Of a DNA stretch of 64,000 nucleotides, positions 1 through 9,611 are shown in pieces. The notes beneath the pieces are model-generated. The model saw nothing but the letters and a program-made list of their open reading frames with translations. It had not been told where the DNA came from and did no database searches. A program made the position numbers and the translations under genes. The stretch covers positions 1,550,001 through 1,614,000 of the forward strand of contig NZ_JAAATW010000001.1 in the NCBI RefSeq assembly GCF_009908315.1, read 5' to 3'. How positions within the stretch are numbered: position 1 is the first letter of the stretch; every line of letters starts with the position of its first letter. The stretch comes from Paragemmobacter ruber. GTDB lineage: Bacteria; Pseudomonadota; Alphaproteobacteria; Rhodobacterales; Rhodobacteraceae.

Positions 1-1097
1 TCGACCAGCGATCCGATCCCGGATTTCAGCGCGTCCGACAGTTTGCCGACGAATTCGGACTGCGTCTTGATCCGACCCTCGATCGAACCGAAGGCGGCCG
101 ATGCATCCACCGCCGTATCCAGCAGCCCGTCAATCGCCCCAAGCGCCAGTTCTGCGCCGGCCGCCGTCGATACGTCGATCCCGTCAAGTGCGCCCAGGGC
201 GCCAGAGTTGGCGTTGCGGAACTGACCGCTCACCGCCAGATCGACGTCACCATCGTTGGTGAACGAAAGCTGCCCGGCCGAGCCGCTGTCGTAATCCACG
301 GTCAGCCCGTCGATCCCCAGCGCATCCACCGCGTTCTTCAGGCCGACAGCCACCAGATCGGCAACCGAGTTGTTGCCGCTGGCCACGTCGGATTCGGTCA
401 CCGTGTAGGTTGCCTGCCGGTCGCCGATCCGCAGGCTGACCGTGTCACCCGCAGCCCATGCGGTCGTGCCATCTGCAATGGTGATATCATCCGTTCCACC
501 CGCCGAATCGAGCGACAGAACGAACGTGTCCCCTGCGCCCGAAATGGTGCCACCCGTCGTGGTCGAGAAGATGTCATTCGCGGCGTAATCGCCGGTCGAA
601 AGGTTCTGGCCATTCACCGTGATGGTCGAAGCAGTGACACCGCTCGAGGACCGGTCCAGCGATGCCAGCACCTCGATGCTCGTCGTCGAGCCGTCAACGA
701 GGTTCAGACCGTTGAACTGCGCCGAGTTGACGACGGATTCGATCTGCTCCTTCAGGGCCGTCACATCGGTGTTCAGCTTCGCCCGATCGACGTTTTCGGC
801 CTGCGCAGCGACGATCTTGCCTTTCATCTGCTTTAGCAGGTCCGTCACCGTTTCCGACGCCTGCCGCGCCACCGCGATGGTCGATGTGGCAAGAGATAGG
901 CTGTCGGAAATCCCCTTGAAGCTTTCGACATCCGACTCCATCACCTTCGAGATGGCCCAGACCGAGGCATTGTCCTTGGCCGAAGCGATGGATTTCCCGG
1001 TGGAAATCTCCTGCTGCGTCATGCCGAGGTTGTTGTTGATCGACTTGATGGTTTGCAGCGCGACCATCGCGCTGTTGTTGGTCAGAATGGACGACAT
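1..1097 (-). CDS. fliC: Flagellin (C-terminus cut by window edge)
   Basis: This is the filament subunit of the flagellum, exported through the flagellar type III apparatus. The frame stays open from the start to the window edge, so the C-terminal D0 helix is missing here. The N-terminus reads MSSILTNNSAMVALQTIKSI followed by NNNLGMTQQEISTGKSI, the conserved D0/D1 coiled-coil region of alphaproteobacterial flagellins. The middle is rich in Ser, Thr, Gly and Asp, as in the variable filament domain. There are two nearby ATGs, at 1103 and 1097. A GAGG ribosome site lies 8 bases before the one at 1097 and only 2 before the other, so 1097 is chosen. The neighbouring genes are also flagellar. Which flagellin paralogue it is cannot be told. 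Confidence 0.93.
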   Translation of the reverse strand, partial: MSSILTNNSAMVALQTIKSINNNLGMTQQEISTGKSIASAKDNASVWAISKVMESDVESFKGISDSLSLATSTIAVARQASETVTDLLKQMKGKIVAAQAENVDRAKLNTDVTALKEQIESVVNSAQFNGLNLVDGSTTSIEVLASLDRSSSGVTASTITVNGQNLSTGDYAANDIFSTTTGGTISGAGDTFVLSLDSAGGTDDITIADGTTAWAAGDTVSLRIGDRQATYTVTESDVASGNNSVADLVAVGLKNAVDALGIDGLTVDYDSGSAGQLSFTNDGDVDLAVSGQFRNANSGALGALDGIDVSTAAGAELALGAIDGLLDTAVDASAAFGSIEGRIKTQSEFVGKLSDALKSGIGSLV

Positions 1098-1167
1098 TTT
1101 CATATCCTCATGGAACGGCGCCTTTGGCGCAGGTTTGCCCGACGGTTTCTGCCCGGTACGCGCGGTT

Positions 1168-1183
1168 GGCTACCGCCGTGCCA
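1168..1183 (-). promoter_or_regulatory. Possible sigma-54 promoter of the flagellin gene
   Basis: On the minus strand the sequence TGGCACGGCGGTAGCC lies about 70 bases before the flagellin start. It matches the -24 element TGGCAC exactly and carries TAGC at the -12 position, where TTGC is expected. Sigma-54 control of flagellar genes is known in Rhodobacter relatives, but flagellin itself is often sigma-28 dependent, so this is a suggestion from sequence only. Confidence 0.35.
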
Positions 1184-1271
1184 CCCCGCTGCGGGATGCC
1201 CCCTCATCTCGTCTGACAAGGGTTAAGTCTTTGCTGATGGGTCGGGGGCGAATGCGCCGCATTTGAAACAA

Positions 1272-1592
1272 TCAAAGCCTGCGCCCGATGCCTTGCAGGG
1301 GCAGGGCCTGCCGTACCCCATGGCGGTCATAAGTGTCGGCACGTTCTGCCGATGCCATTTCCGACAGGCGCCGCTGGCCCGCGCGCAGGCCTTGCGCCGC
1401 GGCGTTTAGGCAGGCTGCGGATCGCTCTGCTTTTCGACGCAGTCGCAACAGCGCTTGCTGGTCTAGCTGCGGGATCAGGTCCAGAAATGTCTCTAATTCT
1501 GCCGAATACGTCTCGATCCTGCCATAGAAGGCCTGCCGAAGATCTGTGACGAGGTGATCCAACAGATCCTCGATTTCCCGCGAATCAGTCAT
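1272..1592 (-). CDS. FlgN-like flagellar protein
   Basis: A 106-residue, mostly helical protein with an acidic, leucine-rich N-terminal half (for example LLDHLVTDLRQAF and LETFLDLIPQLDQQALLRLR) and a basic C-terminus. Size, helical character and position between a rod-binding protein gene and flagellin suit the FlgN family of export chaperones, which hold hook-filament junction proteins before secretion. Its start overlaps the end of the upstream flgJ-like gene by 8 bases, which suggests translational coupling. The assignment rests on context and general character rather than a diagnostic motif, so a general 'flagellar hypothetical protein' label is also fair. Confidence 0.55.
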   Translation of the reverse strand: MTDSREIEDLLDHLVTDLRQAFYGRIETYSAELETFLDLIPQLDQQALLRLRRKAERSAACLNAAAQGLRAGQRRLSEMASAERADTYDRHGVRQALPLQGIGRRL

Positions 1593-1851
1593 TGCGCCCC
1601 CCAGTCAACGCCCGGAACAGCGGTTCGGTCAGACCGATTCCACCGGCCGATACGATGGCGCCTGCCTGCGCGTCCCGGAGAAAGGAGGCGAACTGCTCTT
1701 CGCCGATCCCCCCGCCGAACGGGCCCTTCTGGGCCGAAAGCCCGCTGTGGCGCAGCATTTCCGCAAGGAAGGCAGTCTCCATCTCACGCGCCTTCTGTCT
1801 CAGGTTGTCGCGGGGTGTGGGCGGGTGAAGGGCCGGTGTCGTGATGTCCAA
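1585..1851 (-). CDS. FlgJ-like rod-binding protein (no muramidase domain)
   Basis: An 88-residue protein resembling the rod-binding domain found at the N-terminus of enterobacterial FlgJ. The segment KAREMETAFLAEMLRHSGL, followed by a glycine-rich loop and then EEQFASFLRDAQAGAI, is typical of the domain. It likely helps assemble the flagellar rod in the periplasm. The peptidoglycan-hydrolase domain of classical FlgJ is absent, which is usual in alphaproteobacteria. The start is TTG at 1851, with AAGGAG eight bases upstream. It is transcribed away from fliK and leads into the FlgN-like gene with an 8-base overlap. Confidence 0.75.
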   Translation of the reverse strand: MDITTPALHPPTPRDNLRQKAREMETAFLAEMLRHSGLSAQKGPFGGGIGEEQFASFLRDAQAGAIVSAGGIGLTEPLFRALTGGRND

Positions 1852-1959
1852 AGGTCATCTCCTTTTCTGTGTGGGTGACCTGACATTCCCGCCTCGCGGT
1901 AAAGGATTGGTAATTCGTCTGGGGCACGGTGCAGTTCGCAGCAAAGGCCGGATTGACGG

Positions 1960-3816
1960 ATGATCATCCCAACGATTCTCGTTCCCCTTGGCGATCTGGG
2001 CTTTGCGGCCCGGTCCTTCGCAGGCAAGACAGGGATTGAAAACGGCTCTAATCAGGCCGAATTTGATCCCGCGCTCCTGTTGGATGCGTCCAGCCTGCCG
2101 CAGCGGTCAGATATGGCTGCGGTCGAACAGCCTACCCAGTCCGACAAGGCCGATGCCCCTTCGCCCACCGACCTGCTGCTGCAAATGTCGGCTTCGCCTG
2201 ACCAAGGCAGAATGGTGCAGCAAATCGCGGCGCCCTCTCGGGTCGTTGGCGAAGTTCCACTTTCTGCGCCCGCTTCGCCTGAACCTTCAGGTCCGGATGC
2301 AACGCCCGTCATTCGCAGGGTCACGCCAACCCTTCATCCCGCTGATTCAATCGTCCCGCTCGCCACTTCAGGCGTGGCTGAGATCATCGCCCCGCCCGTG
2401 GCCGATATGCCGCCGACACGGGGTGAACCGGCAACCACGGCCGCGGATCCCCTTTCCCAACCCGTTGGAATCATCCCCGCGCCGGATCGCCCTGCCATGC
2501 CGCGTCCCGCGCCGGTGGTTGCCTGGCCTGCCGCCCCGCTTGATCCTGCCCGCCCGGCCCAACCGCGCCCGGAGGGGCGACCGCCGTCGGGAACCGCCGC
2601 GCCTCCGTCTGTCACGCTGCCTTTGCCAACCGTCACGCCCTTATCCGGCCCGCCTGCTCCGTTGGCCGCCGCGCCTCAACCCGATGCGCGGCCTGCGTCC
2701 ACGATAGATCTTTCGGCAGGAACAGCGTTTTTGCAGCCGCTGCTGGGTTCTGTCCCACGTCCCGATACGGATGCGCCGATGATGCCAGTTGGGCAAAAAC
2801 GTGTCGAACATAGCAGAAAAAGCGATTCTTCTGCTGATGGGAGCGCTCCGCCACCGCTACCCTTTGTTTCCCGACGGGAACCCAGTCCCACCCCCGCCAC
2901 GGTTGCCACCCCGATCCTGATCCCTCCCGCGGCCCCGGTTCCCACCTCGGCCCCGCCGATAACCGACCGCCTGCCAGAGGCGCCTACCGTTGTCACCGCA
3001 GCACTGCTGCGGCCTGTGCGCGATGGCAAACGGGAACAGGACATCGCGGCGCCGTCGGCGCCTTCGCCCCTGCCTACAGCATCGGTGCAGCAAGAACCCG
3101 TCACCCTGCCAGCGGCGATAACTGCCGAAGGCCGGATTGATCGTCAGACCCCTGCCGTTCCGTTCGACAGCCGGACGGCTGCCCTTCCTGGTGATAACCT
3201 TCAACCGCCGCAGTCACCTGCATCTGCCTTGCGTTTAGAGCCGAACATGGCAGAAAATGCGGAAATCGCGCCAGTTTCCGGCCCGGTCCTATCGGCCGTT
3301 CTACTTGCCATCCCCGATGGTCCGGCTGAACCTGTTCCACTGCCGCCTCCCGTGGTGACTGCAATCGTCGATCACGTTACGCAGCAGCCGTCCCCCCGCC
3401 TGACAGCGCCGCTGTTGCCGCTGATTGTAGAAACGGCGACAGCGGCGCAGGACGGCCCCGTCACCGTCACGCTGCGCCCGCTGGAACTTGGCACCCTGCG
3501 GTTTGAGGTCAGCTCCCGCGATCAGGGCATCCATCTCCATCTTTCTGTCGATCAACCGGCAACGCTCGATCTGCTCCGCCGTCATTCTGATCTCATTCTG
3601 CAAGACCTGCGACAGGCGGGGTTCGTGGGCGTCACGCTCAGCTACGCCGACGGCGGCGCCTCCGGTCAAAGCAGCTTTGGCGACACGGGACGAGAGCAGG
3701 CGCAACACGGTCAATGCCCCTCGGCCATCGCGCCGCAGGGCCCTGTGCCGCCGATCGAAACCGCCTCCAACACGCCACCCGCCGTTGGTGCGGGCACCCT
3801 CAATCTTCGCCTTTGA
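1960..3816 (+). CDS. fliK: Flagellar hook-length control protein FliK
   Basis: This 618-residue protein matches FliK by architecture. It has a very long N-terminal and middle region of low complexity, rich in Pro, Ala, Ser and Thr (about residues 30-470), and a compact C-terminal domain at about residues 490-570. That domain contains VTVTLRPLELGTLRFEV and later LLRRHSDLILQDLRQAGF, typical of the Flg_hook domain that switches export specificity once the hook reaches its length. FliK is secreted as a molecular ruler, so an extended unstructured middle fits its job. The flgD gene follows after 10 bases, probably in the same operon. The gene diverges from flgJ. Confidence 0.9.
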   Translation: MIIPTILVPLGDLGFAARSFAGKTGIENGSNQAEFDPALLLDASSLPQRSDMAAVEQPTQSDKADAPSPTDLLLQMSASPDQGRMVQQIAAPSRVVGEVPLSAPASPEPSGPDATPVIRRVTPTLHPADSIVPLATSGVAEIIAPPVADMPPTRGEPATTAADPLSQPVGIIPAPDRPAMPRPAPVVAWPAAPLDPARPAQPRPEGRPPSGTAAPPSVTLPLPTVTPLSGPPAPLAAAPQPDARPASTIDLSAGTAFLQPLLGSVPRPDTDAPMMPVGQKRVEHSRKSDSSADGSAPPPLPFVSRREPSPTPATVATPILIPPAAPVPTSAPPITDRLPEAPTVVTAALLRPVRDGKREQDIAAPSAPSPLPTASVQQEPVTLPAAITAEGRIDRQTPAVPFDSRTAALPGDNLQPPQSPASALRLEPNMAENAEIAPVSGPVLSAVLLAIPDGPAEPVPLPPPVVTAIVDHVTQQPSPRLTAPLLPLIVETATAAQDGPVTVTLRPLELGTLRFEVSSRDQGIHLHLSVDQPATLDLLRRHSDLILQDLRQAGFVGVTLSYADGGASGQSSFGDTGREQAQHGQCPSAIAPQGPVPPIETASNTPPAVGAGTLNLRL

Positions 3817-3826
3817 AAGGACCAGC

Positions 3827-4483
3827 ATGGAACCGATCAGTGCCACCACCACCCCCACCACGCCAACGCAGGCAAGCCGCGGTTTCGCGGCATCGCCGGG
3901 GTCGGACTTCAACACCTTTCTTCGGATGCTGACCGTTCAGATGCAGAATCAGGATCCCCTGAATCCGCTCAACGCCACCGATTTCGCGGTGCAACTCGCC
4001 ACGTTTTCGGGTGTGGAACAGCAGGTCCAGACCAATCAGATGCTGTCGGGCCTTGCCGCGCAGTTCAGTCTGATGGGGATGGCGCAACTTTCCGGCTGGG
4101 TGGGGCAGGAGGCCCGCACAAAGTCCGACGTCTGGTATGACGGCGCGCCGGTGCTGCTGGCGCCCGATCCCGCACCCGGGGCCGACAACGCGGTGCTGAC
4201 GGTGACGGACGCCACCGGTCGCCTCGTCTCACGCGAGACGGTGCCACTGGATGGGCGCAGCTACGCTTGGCTCGGGGCGGATGCGACAGGAAACCCTTTG
4301 CCGGAGGGCAGGTATCAGCTGCGCCTCGAAAGCCGCCTTGGGGACGAGGTGCTGCGCACCGATCCCATCCCCGCCTATGCCGTGATCGAAGAGGCGCGCC
4401 GGGATGGTGACCAGATCACCCTGCTCCTCAAGGGCGGCATTTCCGTATCGGCCGATGATGTGACCGCGCTGCGAAAACCGTGA
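3827..4483 (+). CDS. flgD: Flagellar hook capping protein FlgD
   Basis: A 218-residue hook-cap protein that scaffolds polymerisation of hook subunits at the growing tip. The N-terminal signature FLRMLTVQMQNQDPLNP (about residues 31-47), followed by ATDFAVQLATFSGVEQQ, is diagnostic of the family. The C-terminal half has the beta-rich FlgD Ig/Tudor-like character (for example NPLPEGRYQLRLES). The start is the ATG at 3827, 10 bases after the fliK stop. A longer in-frame reading exists upstream inside fliK, but it has no family support. Length is normal for FlgD. Confidence 0.93.
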   Translation: MEPISATTTPTTPTQASRGFAASPGSDFNTFLRMLTVQMQNQDPLNPLNATDFAVQLATFSGVEQQVQTNQMLSGLAAQFSLMGMAQLSGWVGQEARTKSDVWYDGAPVLLAPDPAPGADNAVLTVTDATGRLVSRETVPLDGRSYAWLGADATGNPLPEGRYQLRLESRLGDEVLRTDPIPAYAVIEEARRDGDQITLLLKGGISVSADDVTALRKP

Positions 4484-4525
4484 ACGGTCTTGCGGCGGCC
4501 GGGGGCTGCATTAGGCTTGCATCCC

Positions 4526-5329
4526 ATGCAGTTGCCGCCACCCGCCGCCCTTTCCGCCCTGACGCGGCTTGATCCCTCGCTGTCGCAGGCGGCGTTGCAG
4601 GCCTTGCCGGGGGGGCGGTCCAATGGCGTGTGGCGGGCGGGTGACTTCGTGCTCAAGCACCACAATCGCGCTGCAGCAAGCCCGCTCTTTCCCAACGACC
4701 CGCTGGCCGAGGCGCGCGCGCTTTCCCTCTTCGCGCCGCTCGGGCTCGCGCCGCGATTGCGCGCCCGCGGGGCGGACTGGATCATCTACGATCACGCCCC
4801 CGGCGCGCCCTGGCGGGGCGATCCTGCGCCCCTTGCCCGCATGCTTCACCGCCTGCATGGCACCGATCTTCCCCGTGACAGCTTCCGCCTTCTGCCCAAT
4901 GGCAGCGCCGCCCTGCTGGCCCATGCCGCAACCTTCGCCCCGCCCGGACTGCCGCCACCGCCCGCCGATCCGCATCTGCCCCCGGTCTCGCCGCGTCCGG
5001 TTCATGCCGATGCCGTGCTCGGCAACATCCTCGCCACGAAGGACCGCCCGCTGCTGATTGATTGGCAATGTCCCGGCATGGGTGACCCGGCGGAAGACCT
5101 CGCCACCCTCGCCTCGCCCGCGATGATCTGGCTCTATACCGGCCAAATCGCGCAGGATGGCTGGGCCGATGCGCTGTTTGATGCCTATCCTTGCGCCAGC
5201 ACGGCCGCCCGCGCGCGGGCGCTGCGTCCGCTCTATCTGTGGCGCATCGCCGCGCATTGTGCGTGGAAGGCGGCGCTGGGCGATGCCGATTACGCCCGCG
5301 CCCTGCCGATGGAGCTTGCCGCGCTCTAG
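4526..5329 (+). CDS. Aminoglycoside phosphotransferase-like (APH/choline kinase fold) protein
   Basis: A small kinase-fold protein of 267 residues. The visible signature is the catalytic loop VHADAVLGNIL, with H160, D162 and N167 (the HxDxxxxN pattern), followed by the metal-binding segment LLIDWQ with D179. These are the marks of APH/choline-kinase phosphotransferases. The N-terminal part has a glycine turn (PGGRSNGVWR) and a lysine in FVLKHHN that could contact ATP. The ATG at 4526 is preferred. An in-frame TTG further upstream at 4490 would add 12 residues. The substrate is unknown; a resistance role should not be assumed. It ends in a 4-base convergent overlap with ubiB. Confidence 0.65.
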   Translation: MQLPPPAALSALTRLDPSLSQAALQALPGGRSNGVWRAGDFVLKHHNRAAASPLFPNDPLAEARALSLFAPLGLAPRLRARGADWIIYDHAPGAPWRGDPAPLARMLHRLHGTDLPRDSFRLLPNGSAALLAHAATFAPPGLPPPPADPHLPPVSPRPVHADAVLGNILATKDRPLLIDWQCPGMGDPAEDLATLASPAMIWLYTGQIAQDGWADALFDAYPCASTAARARALRPLYLWRIAAHCAWKAALGDADYARALPMELAAL

Positions 5330-6855
5330 ACCAGCGCGCCCAGCACCACGCCGGCCGCAAAAACACCGGCCCCAAGCGGGATCAGATACCACCGCGACCG
5401 CCGCCGCGGCGGTGCCAGCGGCTTGGGCTGCTCGGCCTGCGCGATCAGCGCGGCCTCCACCATGCGCGGCAGCTTTGGCCCGAACCGGCTCAGGACCTTC
5501 GCGGTCAGCAACAGGTCACGCAACAGCGCCGCCGGCCCCACATTCTTGGCGATGTAGCGCTCCACCACCGGGCGCGCGACCTCCCAGATGTTGATATGGG
5601 GGTCCAGCGACCGCGCCACACCTTCGACCACCACCATCGTGCGCTGCAACAGGATCAGTTCCGTCCGCGTCTGCATCCCGAACCGTTCCGTCACATCGAA
5701 CAGATAGGCCAGCAGCCGCGCCATCGAAATCCGGCTCGCATCCATGCCAAAGATCGGCTCGCCCACCGCCCGCAGCGCGCGGGCAAATTCGTCGATGTCA
5801 CGATCTGCTGGCACATAGCCCGCTTCGAAATGCACCTCCGCCACGCGGCGGTAATCCTTGCGGATGAACCCCATCAGGATCTCGGCATAGACCCGGCGGG
5901 TATATTCGTCGATCCGCCCCATGATCCCAAAATCCAGCGCGATGATCGCCCCATCCGCGCCCACCTTCAGGTTCCCCTGATGCATGTCGGCGTGAAAGAA
6001 GCCGTCCCGCAGCGCATGGTTCAGAAACAGCGCAAGCACCCGCGCCGCCAGAACCTTGCGATCATGCCCCGCCGCATCAATGGCGGCGTTCTCGTTCATC
6101 CCGATACCCGCCGCCCAGCCCAGCGTCATCACCGTGCGCCCCGACAGCGCCCAGACGGGCCGCGGTACGCGGAACCCCTCGTCCTGTTCGGTATTCGAAG
6201 CGAACTCTGCCGCGGCCGAAGATTCCAGCCGCAGGTCCAGCTCGCCCATGACCACGCCTTCGAAATGCGCAATCACATCCATGGGGCGCAGCCGCCGCGC
6301 GGCGGGCGCCACGATCTCGATCGTCCGGGCGATCAGGTAGAAGGCATCAATATCCTTGCGAAATGCCCGTTCGATCCCGGGGCGCAGCACCTTGACCGCC
6401 ACTTCCTCGCCGGTCTCGGCCAGCCGCGCTCGATGCACCTGCGCGATCGACGCAGCGGCGACAGGCTCGGAAAACTCGGAAAACACCTGATCGACCGGCA
6501 CCTCAAGCTCTGCCTCGATCATCTTCTTCGCCACTGCCGTGGGAAAGGGGGGCAACTGGTCCTGCAGATATTTCAACTGCTCGGCCAGATCATCGCCCAC
6601 GATATCGGGCCGCGTGGAAAGGATCTGCCCGAACTTGATATAGGCCGGCCCCAGCGCCGTCAGCGCGCGTGTCGCGGGCGGCAGCGCCGGGTCGCCCCGC
6701 AGGCCCAGCCATTTGAACGGCCAGCCCAGCAGCCGCGCCGCCACGCGGATGGATGCGGGCGCGCGGAACGCCTCCAGCACCACGGCCATTGCCCCGGTCC
6801 GCTCCAGCGTCGCGCCGGTCCGCACGAGGCGCCAGATGTTATGCGGTCCCCGCAC
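5326..6855 (-). CDS. ubiB: UbiB, ABC1/ADCK-family atypical kinase for ubiquinone synthesis
   Basis: A membrane-associated atypical kinase/ATPase required for ubiquinone biosynthesis (509 residues). Visible motifs are the ABC1-specific KxGQ at residues 74-77 (in AYIKFGQILSTRPD), the alanine-rich loop AAASIAQVHRA, the catalytic loop FFHADMHQGNL and the metal-binding ALDFGIMG. Two hydrophobic stretches sit at the extreme C-terminus (for example LIPLGAGVFAAGVVLGALV), as in UbiB. The start codon is GTG, with a single base between it and the ubiE stop, so it is the second gene of a ubiE-ubiB operon. Confidence 0.95.
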   Translation of the reverse strand: MRGPHNIWRLVRTGATLERTGAMAVVLEAFRAPASIRVAARLLGWPFKWLGLRGDPALPPATRALTALGPAYIKFGQILSTRPDIVGDDLAEQLKYLQDQLPPFPTAVAKKMIEAELEVPVDQVFSEFSEPVAAASIAQVHRARLAETGEEVAVKVLRPGIERAFRKDIDAFYLIARTIEIVAPAARRLRPMDVIAHFEGVVMGELDLRLESSAAAEFASNTEQDEGFRVPRPVWALSGRTVMTLGWAAGIGMNENAAIDAAGHDRKVLAARVLALFLNHALRDGFFHADMHQGNLKVGADGAIIALDFGIMGRIDEYTRRVYAEILMGFIRKDYRRVAEVHFEAGYVPADRDIDEFARALRAVGEPIFGMDASRISMARLLAYLFDVTERFGMQTRTELILLQRTMVVVEGVARSLDPHINIWEVARPVVERYIAKNVGPAALLRDLLLTAKVLSRFGPKLPRMVEAALIAQAEQPKPLAPPRRRSRWYLIPLGAGVFAAGVVLGALV

Positions 6856-6856
6856 G

Positions 6857-7609
6857 TCAGAGCTTCCAGCCGGAATGAAGCGCCGCCACGCCCATGGTCA
6901 GGTTGCGATACTTCACCTGACCGAACCCCGCCTTCCGGATCATGCCCGCAAAGGTTTCCTGATCGGGAAACTTGCGGATCGATTCGACCAGATACTGATA
7001 GCTGTCGCGATCCTTCGCCACGATCTGCCCCATCACCGGGATCACGTTGAAGGAATAGGCGTCATAGGCCTTTTGCAGCAGGTCATTCGGGATATGGCTG
7101 AACTCCAGCACCATCAGCCGCCCGCCGGGCCGCAGCACGCGGTACGCTTCGGCCAACGCATCCTGCACCCGCGTCACGTTCCGGATGCCGAAGCTGATCG
7201 TATAGACGTCAAAGCTGTTCGTCGGGAAGGGCAGCGCCATCGCATCGCCCACCACCCAATCCAGCCGCTCGGCCTGCCGCTCGGCCTCGGCCCGCTTGCG
7301 CCCTTCCACCAGCATGGACTCGGTCATGTCCAGCACCACGGCGGATGCGCCTGTCGCGCGCTTCAGGAAGCGAAAGGCGATGTCCCCGGTCCCCCCCGCC
7401 ACATCCAGCAGCCTCTGGCCCGGACGCGGGGCCAGCCAGTCCATCATCGCGTCCTTCCACAGCCGGTGCACACCGCCCGACATCAGATCGTTCATGATGT
7501 CATAGCGGCTGGCCACGCGGGTAAAGACGCCATGCACCATGCCTGCCTTGTCGGCCTCCGGCACGGTCTGGAACCCGAAATGCGTCGTGCCTTGATCTTG
7601 GTCGGTCAT
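6857..7609 (-). CDS. ubiE: UbiE, ubiquinone/menaquinone C-methyltransferase
   Basis: A SAM-dependent C-methyltransferase acting on 2-methoxy-6-polyprenyl-1,4-benzoquinol (and demethylmenaquinone in organisms that make it). It is 250 residues long, normal for the family. Class I methyltransferase motif I is seen as [15 protein letters not shown], with later [18 protein letters not shown] and [14 protein letters not shown], which are UbiE-specific segments. The C-terminal [16 protein letters not shown] is also characteristic. ubiB follows immediately. The gene diverges from mutM across an 86-base gap that must hold both promoters. Confidence 0.96.
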   Translation of the reverse strand: MTDQDQGTTHFGFQTVPEADKAGMVHGVFTRVASRYDIMNDLMSGGVHRLWKDAMMDWLAPRPGQRLLDVAGGTGDIAFRFLKRATGASAVVLDMTESMLVEGRKRAEAERQAERLDWVVGDAMALPFPTNSFDVYTISFGIRNVTRVQDALAEAYRVLRPGGRLMVLEFSHIPNDLLQKAYDAYSFNVIPVMGQIVAKDRDSYQYLVESIRKFPDQETFAGMIRKAGFGQVKYRNLTMGVAALHSGWKL

Positions 7610-7695
7610 GGGGTCTTGCCGTTCCTCTCGCTTGCCCCCTCTTATAGGCCGGTTCCCCGGCGCTGCAATGCGCCCACATGTCCGACAGGCCCCGA

Positions 7696-8586
7696 ATGCC
7701 CGAACTGCCCGAGGTTGAAACCGTCCGCCGCGGCCTTGCCCCGGTGATGGAGGGGCGCCGCATCACCCGCGCCACCGTCAACCGGCCCGATCTGCGCTGG
7801 CCCTTCCCGCCGCAGATGGCCGAACGCCTGACCGGCGCGCGGGTGATCGCCCTGCGCCGCCGCTCGAAATACATCCTCGCCGATCTGTCCACGGATGAAA
7901 CGCTGCTCATCCATCTGGGCATGTCGGGCCGGATGCTGATTTCTGCACCGCCGCCGATCTCGGGTGACGGTGCGGCACCCGACCGTGCCACGCTGGGCGA
8001 ATGGCACCATCATCACCCCGCGCCGGAAAAGCATGATCATGTAGTCCTCGACATGGATACCGGCGCCCGCGTCACCTTCAATGACGCCCGCCGGTTTGGC
8101 GCGATGGACCTGATGCCCACCGCTGCGGCAGAGGCGCACCCGCTTCTCGCCGCACTCGGCCCCGAACCGCTGGGCAATGCCTTTGACGAAACCTATCTCG
8201 CGGCCCGCCTCAAGGGCCGCAACACGCCCATCAAGGCCGCGCTTCTGGACCAGCACCTCGTCGCGGGGCTGGGCAATATTTATGTCTGCGAAACGCTCTA
8301 CCGCGCCCGCATCCACCCTTCGCGCAAGGCGGGCCGGATCGCCGCCCCCCGCGCCGCCGCGCTCGTCCCCATCATCCGCGACGTGCTGGCCGAGGCGATC
8401 ACCGCCGGGGGGTCCTCCTTGCGCGATTACCGGCAGGCCGATGGCGAACTGGGCTATTTCCAGCACAGCTTTCAGGTCTACGGTCGCGAAGGAGCGCCCT
8501 GCCTCACCCCCGGTTGCACGGCGACGATCCGGCGCATCGTGCAATCGGGCCGCTCGTCCTTCTACTGCCCGTCCTGCCAGAAATGA
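7696..8586 (+). CDS. mutM: Formamidopyrimidine-DNA glycosylase MutM (Fpg)
   Basis: A bifunctional glycosylase/AP lyase that removes 8-oxoguanine and formamidopyrimidines. The mature protein must begin with the catalytic proline, so the ATG at 7696, giving [14 protein letters not shown], is the start; an ATG 18 bases upstream would bury it. Catalytic E3, the RRSKYIL lysine region, [15 protein letters not shown] and [10 protein letters not shown] are all present. The C-terminal zinc finger has four cysteines (CLTPGC, then YCPSC). Length is 296 residues, normal. The neighbour ubiE diverges. Confidence 0.96.
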   Translation: MPELPEVETVRRGLAPVMEGRRITRATVNRPDLRWPFPPQMAERLTGARVIALRRRSKYILADLSTDETLLIHLGMSGRMLISAPPPISGDGAAPDRATLGEWHHHHPAPEKHDHVVLDMDTGARVTFNDARRFGAMDLMPTAAAEAHPLLAALGPEPLGNAFDETYLAARLKGRNTPIKAALLDQHLVAGLGNIYVCETLYRARIHPSRKAGRIAAPRAAALVPIIRDVLAEAITAGGSSLRDYRQADGELGYFQHSFQVYGREGAPCLTPGCTATIRRIVQSGRSSFYCPSCQK

Positions 8587-8670
8587 CGCGCCGTTAATCG
8601 CGGCGCGTGGGGCTTGATAACCGCCCGGTTGCTGCTACGAGTCTGCCCAACCAGAAAACGGAGCCGCGCC

Positions 8671-9447
8671 ATGGCCTATGAGACGCTGATCGTCGAGATC
8701 GAGGATTACATCGCCCTCATCCGCCTGAACCGGCCCGAGGCGCTCAATGCCCTCAACGCCCGGCTCATGCAGGAACTGGCGGCCGCCGTCACCGCCGCCG
8801 ATCGCAACGACAAGGTCCGCTGCATCGTCATCACCGGGTCTGACAAGGCCTTCGCCGCAGGCGCCGATGTGAAGGAGATGGCCGAAAAGTCGTTCACCGA
8901 CGTCTTCTTCGACGATCTCTTCGCGCCCGAGGCCGACGCCATCACCCGCGTCCGCAAACCCATCATCGCCGCCGTTGCTGGCTACTGCCTTGGCGGCGGC
9001 TGCGAGCTGGCCATGATGTGCGATTTCATCATCGCCGCCGATACCGCCAAATTCGGCCAGCCCGAGATCAACCTCGGCATCGTCGCCGGCATGGGCGGCA
9101 CCCAGCGCCTCACCCGCGCCGTGGGCAAGTCCAAGGCGATGGACATGAACCTCACCGGCCGCTTCATGGAGGCGCCCGAGGCCGAACGCTGCGGCCTTGT
9201 CTCGCGGGTCGTCCCCGCCAAGGACCTTTTGGCCGAGGCGATGAAAGCCGCCGCAAAGATCGCCCAGAAATCCGCGATCACCACCATGATCGTGAAAGAG
9301 GCGGTCAACCGCGCACAGGAAACCACCCTGCGGGAAGGCATCCTCTTCGAACGCCGCATGTTCAACGCCGCCTTCGCGACCGAAGATCAGGCGGAAGGCA
9401 TGTCCGCCTTCCTGGAAAAGCGCGAACCGCAGTTCCGCGACCGCTGA
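8671..9447 (+). CDS. Enoyl-CoA hydratase (crotonase family)
   Basis: This 258-residue crotonase-family protein probably hydrates short-chain 2-enoyl-CoA in fatty-acid or related beta-oxidation. The oxyanion-hole segments [11 protein letters not shown] and [13 protein letters not shown] are present. The two catalytic glutamates appear at E112 and E132 ([17 protein letters not shown]) with the 20-residue spacing of true hydratases. That supports hydratase activity rather than a generic isomerase. The ATG at 8671 gives the usual MAYETL start; an earlier in-frame start lacks family support. Exact pathway and gene symbol cannot be fixed from the sequence. Confidence 0.9.
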   Translation: MAYETLIVEIEDYIALIRLNRPEALNALNARLMQELAAAVTAADRNDKVRCIVITGSDKAFAAGADVKEMAEKSFTDVFFDDLFAPEADAITRVRKPIIAAVAGYCLGGGCELAMMCDFIIAADTAKFGQPEINLGIVAGMGGTQRLTRAVGKSKAMDMNLTGRFMEAPEAERCGLVSRVVPAKDLLAEAMKAAAKIAQKSAITTMIVKEAVNRAQETTLREGILFERRMFNAAFATEDQAEGMSAFLEKREPQFRDR

Positions 9448-9579
9448 TCGCCCGCGCGCTGCGGAAATCGCCTTATTTTCCGGCTTTCCTTTCCATCCGG
9501 CTTGCACTATAGCCCGCCGTCACATGCGCGTGGGCCCGCTTAGGCAAGAATCGATTCCGCACCTCGGGGCGGAGCCTTG

Positions 9580-9611
9580 GGTCTTTGTGCAACCGATCTG
9601 AAACAAAGACC
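9580..9611 (+). promoter_or_regulatory. Stem-loop in the rpsT leader
   Basis: The inverted repeat GGTCTTTGT (9580-9588) and ACAAAGACC (9603-9611) forms a perfect 9-base stem with a 14-base loop, ending 19 bases before the rpsT start. S20 represses its own translation in E. coli, so a leader structure here could be the control site. That role is inferred. Confidence 0.4.

Noticed and set aside
4526-5329. Aminoglycoside resistance gene
   Set aside because: The kinase-fold motifs are general to APH/choline-kinase proteins; nothing in the sequence or context indicates drug modification.
5191-7050. A 619-residue plus-strand frame opposite ubiB
   Set aside because: Arg/His/Gln-rich shadow of ubiB, which has complete ABC1 motifs.
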